Shown here: positions 12,651 to 23,290 of the stretch, in pieces
Layout of the letters: every line of letters begins with the position of its first letter
Position numbering within the stretch: position 1 is the stretch's first letter
NCBI GenBank assembly: GCA_964036045.1
Contig: OZ038389.1
Span: 40,612,064-40,676,063, forward strand
Origin: Eutreptiella sp. 'Long Island Sound 2002'
Taxonomy: Eukaryota > Euglenozoa > Euglenophyceae > Eutreptiales > Eutreptiaceae
Direction: 5' to 3'
DNA: 64,000 nucleotides
Notes under the pieces: generated by a model
Database searches by the model: none
What the model was told of the DNA's origin: nothing
Seen by the model: the letters and a program-made list of their open reading frames with translations, nothing else
Translations under genes and position numbers: made by a program

Positions 12651-12831
12651 CGAAAAAAAGTTGCGACCGGCAAATACAGCACGTTGAACGCCCTCCCACC
12701 AATGGCTGGGTGCATCACTGAGACCAACGGGGCAGTTGCACGTCCATGAGGGCGGTGCACTCTGTCAAGGCGCTCCGGGACATTGGCTCAGCATTGAAAA
12801 CCTCACGGCCCATGCCAACAAAGGCGGTGCC

Positions 12832-14085
12832 CTATCCGCTGTACATGAACACCAACGGGGAGAACCCGGCCTCAGGTGAGGACTGAGGCGGTTGAGGCGG
12901 TTGCCGCAGCACGTCATTCTCATGGAGGAGCACCAGCACGGCTTTCACCAGCCCTACAATCCCGGCGGCGGCTTCCAAGTGTCCGATGTTGCTTTTGAGC
13001 GCGCCCAGCGTGTACCATGAGGGAGACTGCCATGGAGGCTCGGAGCTATGCCATGGCGGGTCTGGACACCCCATGGCCTGCAGCTGCCGCGTGATGCTGG
13101 AGTACTGCTTCAGCAGAAGCCGGGCCAAGGCCGTCTTGTTGGCCTCCTTGCAATCCGCCAGCACCTGCTCTAGGGCCAGCCGGCGGTGCCACACTGCAAA
13201 CACCGTTGGACCACCGTCCCCATCCTCATCAGCGCCCTCCTCAGGGTCTGGGGCTCCCGGCGGCAGCGTGCCTCGGATCATACCTGCCATATCATAGGCA
13301 CTATCATCACTAGAGGGTGGAAGCTGGGGGGGCAATGTGCCTGTGCTGCAGCGTGCAGGTGTTTCTTCTTCCGAATCCACTACGCCCAGATTGCAGTGTG
13401 CAGGCATTTCTTTTACCAAATCCAATACGGCTAGCCCGCAGTGTGCAGGCATTCTGTCCACGAAATCCAATATGGCTGTGCTGCAGTGTGCAGGCATTTC
13501 TACCAAATCCAATATGCTGCAGTGTGCAGGCACTTCATCTGCTGAGTCCAAATCCGGTATTCCTGGAGGGCCCAGGGTGCTGGCTGCTGGACACGCATAC
13601 TGCAACGCAAAAGTCGCGACCTGCAAATACAGCGCGTTGAACGCCCCCCCACCAATGGCTGGGTGCATCACTGAGACCAACGGGGTTGGCAGTTGCGCGT
13701 CCATGAGGGCGGTGCACTCTGTCAAGGCGCTCCGGGACACTGGCTCAGCGTTGAAAAGCTCACGGCCCATGCCAACAAAGGCGGTGCCCTGTGCGCTGTA
13801 CATGAACACCACCGGGGAGAACCCGGCCTCAGGTGAGGACTGAGGCGGTTGAGGCGGTTGCCGCAGCACGTCATTCTCATGGAGGAGCACCAGCACGGCT
13901 TTGACCAGCCCTGCAATCCCGGCGGCGGCTTCCAAGTGTCCGATGTCGCTTTTGAGCGCGCCCAGCGTGCACCATGAGGGGGACTGCCATGGAGACTCGG
14001 AGCTATGCCATGGCGGGTCTGGACACCCCATGGCCTGCAGCTGCCGCGTGATGCTGGAGTACAGCTTCAGCAGAAGCCGGGCCAA
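12832..14085 (-). pseudogene. Two-unit PKS fragment, units 7-8
   Basis: A 417-codon frame: Leu-rich stretch, KS motif, full AT start, PAHC repeats, linker, then a second Leu-rich stretch and KS motif (GALKSNIGHLEAA), ending at the FMYSG stop. It is the second copy of the sequence at 9,977-11,200 and differs by scattered substitutions such as DSEEE for DLEEE. The upstream side is broken near 14,120, where CTACTC replaces CTGCTC and introduces a stop. Confidence 0.72.
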
Positions 14086-14121
14086 GGCCGTCTTGTTGGC
14101 CTCCTTGCAATCCGCCAGCGG

Positions 14122-14727
14122 CTACTCTTGGGCCAGCCGGCGGTGCCACACTGCAAACACCGTTGGACCATTGTCCCCATCCTCATCAGCGCCCTCCTCA
14201 GGGTCTGGGGCTCCCGGCGGCAGCCTGCCTCGGATCATACCTGCCATATCATAGGCACTATCATCACTAGAGGGTGGAAGCTGGGGGGGCAATGTGCCTG
14301 AGCTGCAGCGTGCAGGTGTTTCTTCTTCCAAATCCACTACGCCCAGATTGCAGTGTGCAGGCAATTCTTTTACCAAATCCAATACGGCTAGCCCGCAGTG
14401 TGCAGGCATTTTGTCCACGAAATCCAATATGGCTGTGCTGCAGTGTGCAGGCATTTCTACCAAATCCAATATGCTGCAGTGTGCAGGCACTTCATCTGCT
14501 GAGTCCAAATCCGGTATTCCTGGAGGGCCCAGGGTGCTGGCTGCTGGACACGCATACTGCAACGCAAAAGTCGCGACCTGCAAATACAGCACGTTGAACG
14601 CCCCCCCACCAATGGCTGGGTGCATCACTGAGACCAACGGGGTTGGAAGTGGCGCGTCCATGAGGGCGGTGCACTCTGTCAAGGCGCTCCGGGACACTGG
14701 CTCAACGTTGAAAAGCTCACGGCCCAT
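14122..14727 (-). pseudogene. PKS fragment, unit 8-9 AT part
   Basis: A 201-codon frame from MGRELFNVEPVSRS through the AT segment, PAHC repeats and acidic linker, stopping at HRRLAQE followed by TAG. The stop lies exactly where other units read LALEQ, so the Leu-rich and KS segment of the next unit is disconnected. Confidence 0.68.
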
Positions 14728-14745
14728 GCCAACAAAGGCGGTGCC

Positions 14746-15105
14746 CTATCCGCTGTACATGAACACCACCGGGGAGAACCCGGTCACAGGTGAGGACTGA
14801 GGCGGTTGAGGCGGTTGCCGCAGCACGTCATTCTCATGGAGGAGCACCAGCACGGCTTTGACCAGCCTTGCAATCCCGGCGGCGGCTTCCAAGTGTCCGA
14901 TGTTGCTTTTGAGCGCGCCCAGCGTGCACCATGAGGGAGACTGCCATGGAGGCTCGGAGCTGTGCCATGGCGGGTCTGGACACCCCATGGCCTGCAGCTG
15001 CCGCGTGATGCTGGAGTACTGCTTCAGCAGAAGCCGGGCCAAGGCCGTCTTGTTGGCCTCCTTGCGATCCGCCAGCACCTGCTCTAGGGCAGCCGGCGGT
15101 GCCAC
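14746..15105 (-). pseudogene. PKS fragment, unit 9 KS part
   Basis: A 119-codon frame with the Leu-rich stretch and KS motif (GALKSNIGHLEAA), ending at FMYSG. A one-base loss at about 15,090 (gggcagccgg for gggccagccgg) separates it from the AT/PAHC frame at 15,084-15,626. The same deletion recurs at about 19,868, so the two units share ancestry or conversion. Confidence 0.66.
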
Positions 15106-15626
15106 ACTGCAAACACCGTTGGACCACCGTCCCCATCCTCATCAGCGCCCTCCTCAGGGTCTGGGGCTCCCGGCGGCATCCTGCCTCGGATCATACCTGC
15201 CATATCATAGGCACTATCATCACTAGAGGGTGGAAGCTGGGGGGGCAATGTGCCTGTGCTGCAGCGTGCAGGTGTTTCTTCTTCCAAATCCACTACGCCC
15301 AGATTGCAGTGTGCAGGCATTTCTTTTACCAAATCCAATACGGCTAGCCCGCAATGTGCAGGCATTTTGTCCACGAAATCCAATATGGCTGTGCTGCAGT
15401 GTGCAGGCATTTCTACCAAATCCAACATGCTGCAGTGTGCAGGCACTTCATCTGCTAAGTCCAAATCCGGTATTCCTGGAGGGCCCAGGGTGCTGGCTGC
15501 TGGACACGCATACTGCAACGCAAAAGTCGCGACCTGCAAATACAGCGCGTTGAACGCCCCCCCACCAATGGCTGGGTGCATCATTGAGACCAACGGGGCA
15601 GTTGCACGTCCATGAGGGCGGTGCAC
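15084..15626 (-). pseudogene. PKS fragment, unit 10 AT and PAHC part
   Basis: A 180-codon frame with AT residues, the PAHC repeats (private variant CSMLDLVEM) and the acidic linker. It ends at HRRLP because of the one-base loss near 15,090. Confidence 0.66.
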
Positions 15627-16024
15627 TCTGTCAAGGCGCTCCGGGACACTGGCTCGGCGTCGAAAAGCTCACGACCCATGCCAACAAAGGCGGTGCCCTG
15701 TCCGCTGTACATGAACACCACCGGGGAGAACCCGGCCATAGGTGAGGACTGAGGCGGTTGAGGCGGTTGCCGCAGCACGTCATTCTCATGGAGGAGCACC
15801 AGCACGGCTTTGACCAGCCCTGCAATCCCGGCGGCGGCTTCCAAGTGTCCGATGTCGCTTTTGAGCGCGCCCAGCGTGCACACTGAGGGAGACTGCCATG
15901 GAGGCTCGGAGCTGTGCCATGGCGGGTCTGGACACCCCATGGGCTGCAGCTGCCGCGTGATGCTGCAGTACTGCTTCAGCAGAAGCCGGGCCAAGGCCGT
16001 CTTGTTGGCCTCCTTGCAATCCAC
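15581..16024 (-). pseudogene. PKS fragment, unit 10 KS-AT part
   Basis: A 147-codon frame with the Leu-rich stretch, KS motif and the AT start FVGMGRELFDAEPVSRSALTEC. It ends shortly after MDVQLP, where the short deletion in the next segment changes frame. Confidence 0.66.
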
Positions 16025-16030
16025 CAGCAG

Positions 16031-16582
16031 CTACTCTAGGGCCAGCCGGCGGTGCCACACTGCAAACACCGTTGGACCACCGTCCCCATCCTCATCAGCG
16101 CCCTCCTCAGGGTCTGGGGCTCCCGGCGGCAGCCTGCCTCGGATCATACCTGCCATATCATAGGCACTATCATCACTAGAGGGTGGAAGCTGGGGGGGCA
16201 ATGTGCCTGTGCTGCAGCGCGCAGGTGTTTCTTCTTCCAAATCCACTACGCCCAGATTGCAGTGTGCAGGCAATTCTTTTACCAAATCCAATACGGCTAG
16301 CCCGCAGTGTGCAAGCATTTTGTCCACGAAATCCAATATGGCTGTGCTGCAGTGTGCAGGCATTTCTACCAAATCCAACATGCTGCAGAGTGCAGGCACT
16401 TCATCTGCTGAGTCCAAATCCGGTATTCCTGCAGGGCCCAGGGTGCTGGCTGCTGGACGCGCATACTGCAACGCAAAAGTCGCGACCTGCAAATACAGCG
16501 CGTTGAACGCCCCCCCACCAATGGCTGGGTGCATCACTGAGACCAACGGGGTTGGCAGTTGCACGTCCATGAGGGCGAGCAC
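16031..16582 (-). pseudogene. PKS fragment, unit 11 AT and PAHC part
   Basis: A 183-codon frame with AT residues PLVSVMHPAIGGGAFN, the variant KMLAHCGLAVLD in the PAHC repeats, and the linker to HRRLALE. A TAG near 16,030 (ctactctagg) ends it. An identical arrangement lies 1,913 bp downstream at 17,944-18,495, marking a two-unit higher-order repeat. Confidence 0.68.
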
Positions 16583-17592
16583 TCTGTCAAGGCGCTGCGG
16601 GACACTGGCTCGGCGTCTAAAAGCTCACGGCCCATGCCAACAAAGGCGGTGCCCTGTGCGCTGTACATGAACACCACCGGGGAGAACCCGGCCTCAGGTG
16701 AGGACCGAGGCGGTTGAGGCGGTTGCCGCAGCACGTCATTCTCATGGAGGAGCACCAGCACGGCTTTGACCAGCCCTGCAATCCCGGCGGCGGCTTCCAA
16801 GTGTCCGATGTCGCTTTTGAGCGCGCCCAGCGTGCACACTGAGGGAGACTGCCATGGAGGCTCGGAGCTGTGCCATGGCGGGTCTGGACACCCCATGGCC
16901 TGCAGCTGCCGCGTGATGCTGGAGTACTGCTTCAGCAGAAGCCGGGCCAAGGCCGTCTTGTTGGCCTCCTTGCAATCCGACAGCAGCTGCTCTAGGGCCA
17001 GCCGGCGGTGCCACACTGCAAACACCGTTGGACCACCGTCCCCATCCTCATTAGCGCCCTCCTCAGGGTCTGGGGCTCCCGGCGGCAGCCTGCCTCGGAT
17101 CATACCTGCCATATCATAGGCACTATCATCACTAGGGGGTGGAAGCTGGGGGGGCAATGTGCCTGTGCTGCAGCGTGCACGTGTTTCTTCTTCCAAATCC
17201 ACTACGCCCAGATTGCAGTGTGCAGGCATTTCTTTTACCAAATCCAATACGGCTAGCCCGCAGTGTGCAGGCATTTTGTCCACGAAATCCAATATGGCTG
17301 TGCTGCAGTGTGCAGGCATTTCTACCAAATCCAACATGCTGTAGTGTGCAGGCACTTCATCTGCTAAGTCCAAATCCAGTATTCCTGGAGGGCCCAGGGT
17401 GCTGGCTGCTGGACGCGCATACTGCAACGCAAAAGTCGCGACCTGCAAATACAGCGCGTTGAACGCCCCCCCACAAATGGCTGGCTGCATCACTGAAAGC
17501 AATGGGGTTGGCAGTTGCACGTCCATGAGGGCGGTGCACTCTGTCAAGGCGCTCCGGGACACTGGCTCGGCGTCGAAAAGCTCACGGCCCAT
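16534..17592 (-). pseudogene. PKS fragment, units 11-12
   Basis: A 352-codon frame starting at MGRELFDAEPVSRS and running through AT, PAHC repeats, linker, Leu-rich stretch and KS motif into the next AT start (GQG motif read as SAQGTAFVGMG). It ends after a two-base loss near 16,578 (gagggcgagcac for gagggcggtgcac). Confidence 0.7.
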
Positions 17593-17610
17593 GCCAACAA
17601 AGGCGGTGCC

Positions 17611-17937
17611 CTATCCGCTGCACATGAACACCAACGGGGAGAACCCGGTCACAGGTGAGGACTGAGGCGGTTGAGGCGGTTGCCGCAGCACGTCATTCTC
17701 ATGGAGGAGCACCAGCACGGCTTTGACCAGCCTTGCAATCCCGGCGGCGGCTTCCAAGTGTCCGATGTCGCTTTTGAGCGCGCCCAGCGTGCACCATGAG
17801 GGAGACTGCCATGGAGGCTCGGAGCTGTGCCATGGCGGGTCTGGACACCCCATGGCCTGCAGCTGCCGCGTGATGCTGCAGTACTGCTTCAGCAGAAGCC
17901 GGGCCAAGGCCGTCTTGTTGGCCTCCTTGCAATCCAC
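17611..17937 (-). pseudogene. PKS fragment, unit 12 KS part
   Basis: A 108-codon frame with the Leu-rich stretch and KS motif (GALKSDIGHLEAA, then IARLVKAVLVLLHE), ending at the FMCSG stop. It is bounded upstream by the TAG at about 17,943 that also ends the neighbouring unit. Confidence 0.64.
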
Positions 17938-17943
17938 CAGCAG

Positions 17944-18495
17944 CTACTCTAGGGCCAGCCGGCGGTGCCACACTGCAAACACCGTTGGACCACCGTCCCC
18001 ATCCTCATCAGCGCCCTCCTCAGGGTCTGGGGCTCCCGGCGGCAGCGTGCCTCGGATCATACCTGCCATATCATAGGCACTATCATCACTAGAGGGTGGA
18101 AGCTGGGGGGGCAATGTGCCTGTGCTGCAGCGCGCAGGTGTTTCTTCTTCCAAATCCACTACGCCCAGATTGCAGTGTGCAGGCAATTCTTTTACCAAAT
18201 CCAATACGGCTAGCCCGCAGTGTGCAAGCATTTTGTCCACGAAATCCAATATGGCTGTGCTGCAGTGTGCAGGCATTTCTACCAAATCCAACATGCTGCA
18301 GAGTGCAGGCACTTCATCTGCTGAGTCCAAATCCGGTATTCCTGCAGGGCCCAGGGTGCTGGCTGCTGGACGCGCATACTGCAACGCAAAAGTTGTAACC
18401 TGCAAATACAGCGCGTTGAACGCCCCCCCACCAATGGCTGGGTGCATCACTGAGACCAACGGGGTTGGCAGTTGCACGTCCATGAGGGCGAGCAC
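17944..18495 (-). pseudogene. PKS fragment, unit 13 AT and PAHC part
   Basis: A 183-codon frame that repeats 16,031-16,582 at 1,913-bp spacing, including KMLAHC and the frame-breaking agcac deletion. One visible difference is QVTTFALQYA for QVATFALQYA. Confidence 0.68.
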
Positions 18496-19883
18496 TCTGT
18501 CAAGGCGCTGCGGGACACTGGCTCGGCGTCTAAAAGCTCACGGCCCATGCCAACAAAGGCGGTGCCCTGTGCGCTGTACATGAACACCACCGGGGAGAAC
18601 CCGGCCTCAGGTGAGGACCGAGGCGGTTGAGGCGGTTGCCGCAGCACGTCATTCTCATGGAGGAGCACCAGCACGGCTTTGACCAGCCCTGCAATCCCGG
18701 CGGCGGCTTCCAAGTGTCCGATGTCGCTTTTGAGCGCGCCCAGCGTGCACACTGAGGGAGACTGCCATTGAGGCTCGGAGCTGTGCCATGGCGGGTCTGG
18801 ACACCCCATGGCCTGCAGCTGCCGCGTGATGCTGGAGTACTGCTTCAGCAGAAGCCGGGCCAAGGCCGTCTTGTTGGCCTCCTTGCAATCCGACAGCACC
18901 TGCTCTAGGGCCAGCCGGCGGTGCCACACTGCAAACACCGTTGGACCACCGTCCCCATCCTCATCAGCGCCCTCCTCAGGGTCTGGGGCTCCCGGCGGCA
19001 GCCTGCCTCGGATCATACCTGCCATATCATAGGCACTATCATCACTAGGGGGTGGAAGCTGGGGGGGCAATGTGCCTGTGCTGCAGCGTGCAGGTGTTTC
19101 TTCTTCCAAATCCACTACGCCCAGATTGCAGTGTGCAGGCATTTCTTTTACCAAATCCAATACGGCTAGCCCGCAGTGTGCAGGCATTTTGTCCACGAAA
19201 TCCAATATGGCTGTGCTGCAGTGTGCAGGCATTTCTACCAAATCCAACATGCTGTAGTGTGCAGGCACTTCATCTGCTAAGTCCAAATCCAGTATTCCTG
19301 GAGGGCCCAGGGTGCTGGCTGCTGGACGCGCATACTGCAACGCAAAAGTCGCGACCTGCAAATACAGCGCGTTGAACGCCCCCCCACAAATGGCTGGCTG
19401 CATCACTGAAAGCAATGGGGTTGGCAGTTGCACGTCCATGAGGGCGGTGCACTCTGTCAAGGCGCTGCGGGACACTGGCTCGGCGTCGAAAAGCTCACGG
19501 CCCATGCCAACAAAGGCGGTGCCCTGTGCGCTGTACATGAACACCAACGGGGAGAACCCGGTCACAGGTGAGGACTGAGGCGGTTGAGGCGGTTGCCGCA
19601 GCACGTCATTCTCATGGAGGAGCACCAGCACGGCTTTGACCAGCCCTGCAATCCCGGCGGCGGCTTCCAAGTGTCCGATGTTGCTTTTGAGCGCGCCCAG
19701 CGTGCACCATGAGGGAGAGTGCCATGGAGGCTCGGAGCTGTGCCATGGCGGGTCTGGACACCCCATGGCCTGCAGCTGCCGCGTGATGCTGGAGTACTGC
19801 TTCAGCAGAAGCCGGGCCAAGGCCGTCTTGTTGGCCTCCTCGCAATCCGCCAGCAGCTGCTCTAGGGCAGCCGGCGGTGCCAC
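18447..19883 (-). pseudogene. PKS fragment, units 13-14, 478 codons
   Basis: An open frame of 478 codons with two KS motifs (one GALKSNIGHLEAA, one GALKSDIGHLEAA), two AT starts and one complete PAHC block. The spliced order is unchanged from other units. It begins where the one-base loss near 19,868 resets the frame. No KS Cys or AT Ser is present. Confidence 0.72.
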
Positions 19884-20851
19884 ACTGCAAACACCGTTGG
19901 ACCACCGTCCCCATCCTCATCAGCGCCCTCCTCAGGGTCTGGGGCTCCCGGCGGCAGCCTGCCTCGGATCATACCTGCCATATCATAGGCACTATCATCA
20001 CTAGAGGGTGGAAGCTGGGGGGGCAATGTGCCTGTGCTGCAGCGTGCAGGTGTTTCTTCTTCCAAATCCACTACGCCCAGATTGCAGTGTGTAGGCAATT
20101 CTTTTACCAAATCCAATACGGCTAGCCCGCAGTGTGCAGGCATTTTGTCCACGAAATCCAATATGGCTGTGCTGCAGTGTGCAGGCATTTCTACCAAATC
20201 CAACATGCTGCAGTGTGCAGGCACTTCATCTGCTGAGTCGAAATCCGGTATTCCTGGAGGGCCCAGGGTACTGGCTGCTGGACGCGCATACTGCAACGCA
20301 AAAGTCGCGACCTGCAAATGCAGCGCGTTGAACGCCCCCCCACCAATGGCTGGGTGCATCACTGAGACCAACGGGGTTGGCAGTTTCACGTCCATGAGGG
20401 CGGTGCACTCTATCAAGGCGCTCCGGGACATTGGCTCAGCATTGAAAACCTCACGGCCCATGCCAACAAAGGCGGTGCCCTGTGCGCTGTACATGAACAC
20501 CACCGGGGAGAACCCGGCCACAGGTGAGGACTGAGGCGGTTGAGGCGGTTGCCGCAGCACGTCATTCTCATGGAGGAGCACCAGCACGGCTTTGACCAGC
20601 CCTGCAATCCCGGCGGCGGCTTCCAAGTGTCCGATGTCGCTTTTGAGCGCGCCCAGCGTGCACCATGAGGGAGACTGCCATGGAGGCTCGGAGCTGTGCC
20701 ATGGCGGGTCTGGACACCCCATGGCCTGCAGCTGCCGCGTGATGCTGGAGTACTGCTTCAGCAGAAGCCGGGCCAAGGCCGTCTTGTTGGCCTCCTCGCA
20801 ATCCGACAGCAGCTGCTCTAGGGCCAGCCGGCGGTGCCACACTGCAAACAC
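19862..20851 (-). pseudogene. PKS fragment, last unit
   Basis: A 329-codon frame from FAVWHRRLALEQLL through KS motif, AT start (MGREVFNAEPMSRSALIEC), PAHC repeats and linker. Upstream of it the array stops at about 20,924: after gcagcttgcctcgga the sequence is unrelated to the other units. Confidence 0.7.
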
Positions 20852-20924
20852 CGTTGGACCACCGTCCCCATCCTCATCAGCGCCCTCCTCAGGGTCTGGG
20901 GCTCCCGGCGGCAGCTTGCCTCGG

Positions 20925-21145
20925 AACTGGGAACAAGCGCTGCGGAGGTCGGTTGCAACTCTGAAAAACAGGAAGATAGACGTCCCTCTGAGGCTGCATA
21001 ACAGACAAATGTGCCTGTCCTGCCATGTGCGTCAGAAACCACTGTTGATCCAACCACCATCAGTTCCTAGAAACTTAGTCCGAGGTTTACACTTTCTTTG
21101 AGGAGCCCCAAAGCACACCAGAAAATTGTCAACCTACTAGCCACA
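20925..21145. other. Flank of the PKS macrosatellite, no gene recognised
   Basis: Unique sequence directly beyond the macrosatellite. A minus-strand frame (20,818-21,060) reads through the junction from non-PKS residues into the unit out of frame, so it may hold the original flank of the amplified fragment. Nothing recognisable. Confidence 0.4.
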
Positions 21146-22110
21146 TCAACCCAAATACCACCCCTGCAGAGTATACAACACAACACCACCTGTGCCTATT
21201 GAAATTGCACAAGAAATGTGACATTTTTTCTGCTTGATAATCATTTCCCCCCCACAAATGTGTAGTTTGATACATTTGGCACAAGAATTTCCCTGACGTT
21301 TACAACAAGGTTTGGTGGTGCTTGTCACAGCTCAAAGCTCATATCAACTTCATCCCACTATCAGCTCGCATGGGGAGCATTTTTGTTGCAGCAATAGTGG
21401 TCCACAGCAGGGGCAACATGTCTTCATGGGCCAGTAAATGCCCTGTGTGCACACTGTAGACCACGTTTGAGCAATTGTCCCCGAGATTAGGCCCCATTGT
21501 TTGCCCCCCACAGAAAGCCCCCAGATCACCCAAGGATGCATTTCAAAGCATGCACATTGCAGGACATGGCAATGAACTGGCAACAGCAGTTGTGAAACTG
21601 GATGGTATCAATGTTTCTTGGCCTACTGTGCTCCGTAGGTAGTGTGCTCACCACAAGTATGTGGATCAATGCACTCCTCACAATAACTCAATTCACAACC
21701 TCAACACCAATGGGCCTGCGGTTAGGAAAAGTTCCCAAAAGTTGCCCTGTGTGCACGCTGTGCGGCGATACTCCCCATAAAGGAGGCAATAGACTTGCCT
21801 TCAAATGCAAACTTATGTGAAGTGCAAGTGAAATGCACACCAACTGATGCAACTCATTGTCACTGCCACAGTGGTTGCGCCTGACCAAACCCCAATGCCA
21901 CAAATGAGCAAAACGTTGTTCAATCTGTGCCCAAAACACCGATGCACATTTTGGTACATAACCCCTACCGTATTGGTGTTCCTAGAGCAGGGAGGACTGG
22001 CTACATGGCCTGTATCCTGTCACTATTTGCCGTCCATCTCACACTACTCACTACCAGAGTTGTATTCTTCATGAGTGGTGCACTAATGAGTCCCACTTTG
22101 CAATGTTATG
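21146..22110 (-). pseudogene. Decayed DDE-type transposase with Cys/His C-terminus (left copy)
   Basis: Minus-strand frames hold pieces of a transposase. One is IEQRFAHLWHWGLVRRNHC, then GSDNELHQLVCISLALH (about 21,835-21,940), which resembles the end of DDE_Tnp_4/Harbinger-type catalytic domains, with the last acidic residue in IEQ. Downstream comes a Cys-rich tail, with TCCPCCG near 21,410 and CAKCIKLHICGG near 21,260. The remnant at 43,478-43,976 has the same order (RARIEQLFARLWH, then CDECKEHYCTECIDTHTCG), so both belong to one family. Stops and frame changes are frequent. The DDE family assignment is inference from short motifs. Confidence 0.45.
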
Positions 22111-23290
22111 TTTTCCATAAGATCTCTTAACATGGAGATGATGGGGAGACCACCTAGAACCGGACCCATTTCACAGCCCGCCCAGGTGTACTGGCAGGTT
22201 AGGGCCATTGGCGAATATAAACCAATCCATTTCAGGAGATGACAACCACATGCATTAAATGCACATTCGAAGGTAAATCATCTGCAAGGGGAGGGGGGGG
22301 CGGCACTGGCCATAACATTGATGACCACATAACAAGGTGCCACAGCTGCTTGACATCAGCCTCCTGTCCACGTTGTGGTAACTACGTTCAATGGACTTTT
22401 GTTTGCACAAAATGCACCTCCTGCACTTTGGGGGAGTATATGTGGTGCCTGTGCGCTGCAAGCTACTTTTGTGCTGAGTCAAGAATGCCCTGATCCCCCC
22501 CCCTCCCCAAATGGCACCTAAGGAGAGCACACCCATTGACCACAAAACCTGTGTAGACACCCCTCCTCACAATCAAGAGGGCAATATAATCAACTGCTCT
22601 AATGCTGGTACACAATGTAAAGCAACAAATGGTATTTATAGAGCGCCCCATCGTGCCCTGTCTGGTGCCTCCCAAGGTGAAAATACATAAGATAGCCCCT
22701 TGGGAGCAACCACCCCCCTAATTTGGGGTCCAAGTGCCCCGGTCTCCTTGCTCGATTGTCAAATCTTGCAGGGTAGCTTCTGACTCTCTTTCCGATTCTG
22801 TTCGCTTTGCAACCAACCACATCTATTCCCGTGTAAACACAACCTTTGACTTTGGGTTCACACACATTTGGAACATTGGCAGGAACACAATAGCAATCCC
22901 TGCTAGAGTGGAAACATAACTGTTTGTTAGGTTCCATTGAAGCAATAATGCCCCGTAGATTGGAGGGAGACAAGCATTCATCATCCAAAACATGAGCAAC
23001 AAAGCGCTCAACAAACCCATCCCTTTGTGTTCCAGTGTTGCATAGGTCCATGAGATCGGAAAATACTAAGCACAAATGAGAGAGCTTTTAGGTGCAGGCG
23101 CCTAGCATATGTACAGCTATTGTAACCATAGCCACAAACTTCGTGTAGGTGATGCCCGTCCAAGATGGACACAACCAAGCCGTCAACAAACGTATGATGC
23201 ATGTGACGAACTTGCACATTGCTCATTAATACTTGTTAGGCGCTGGGACTGTTTTTGGTCCAACCTTTTTGTGCTACACACCCTTCCACG
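22111..23290. other. Anonymous DNA, possible transposon body
   Basis: Contains minus-strand frames of 158 codons (22,599-23,075) and 72 codons (23,008-23,226) that I cannot assign. They overlap in different frames, which would fit a decayed N-terminal part of the transposon at 21,146-22,110, but no motif proves it. A G8 run lies at 22,293. Confidence 0.3.

Larger units (their letters stand above)
7623..20924 (-). repeat. PKS-derived macrosatellite, 14 units of about 0.95 kb
   Basis: The anchor ggtggaagctgggg recurs near 8562, 9509, 10462, 11419, 12362, 13317, 14274, 15230, 16183, 17139, 18096, 19052 and 20008, giving spacings of 943-957 bp. One more unit precedes the first anchor, and the last is cut at 20,924. 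Read on the minus strand, each unit encodes in order: a Lys/Leu-rich stretch (LEQLLADRKEANKTALARLL); the ketosynthase C-terminal motif GALKSDIGHLEAAAG; the acyltransferase start (GQGTAFVGMGREL, then LYLQVATFALQYA); five PAHC/PARC repeats; and an acidic linker. The KS Cys and first His regions and the AT GHS serine are absent from every unit. Units of 954 or 957 bp keep frame; others shift it. Function as a synthase is excluded; transcription is unknown. Confidence 0.93.

Noticed and set aside
22239-22493. Plus-strand Cys-rich zinc finger (CHSC, CPRC, CTKC)
   Set aside because: Several CxxC pairs occur, but on the strand opposite the transposon remnant and interrupted by a G-run; likely chance in Cys-rich translation of TGC/TGT-rich DNA.
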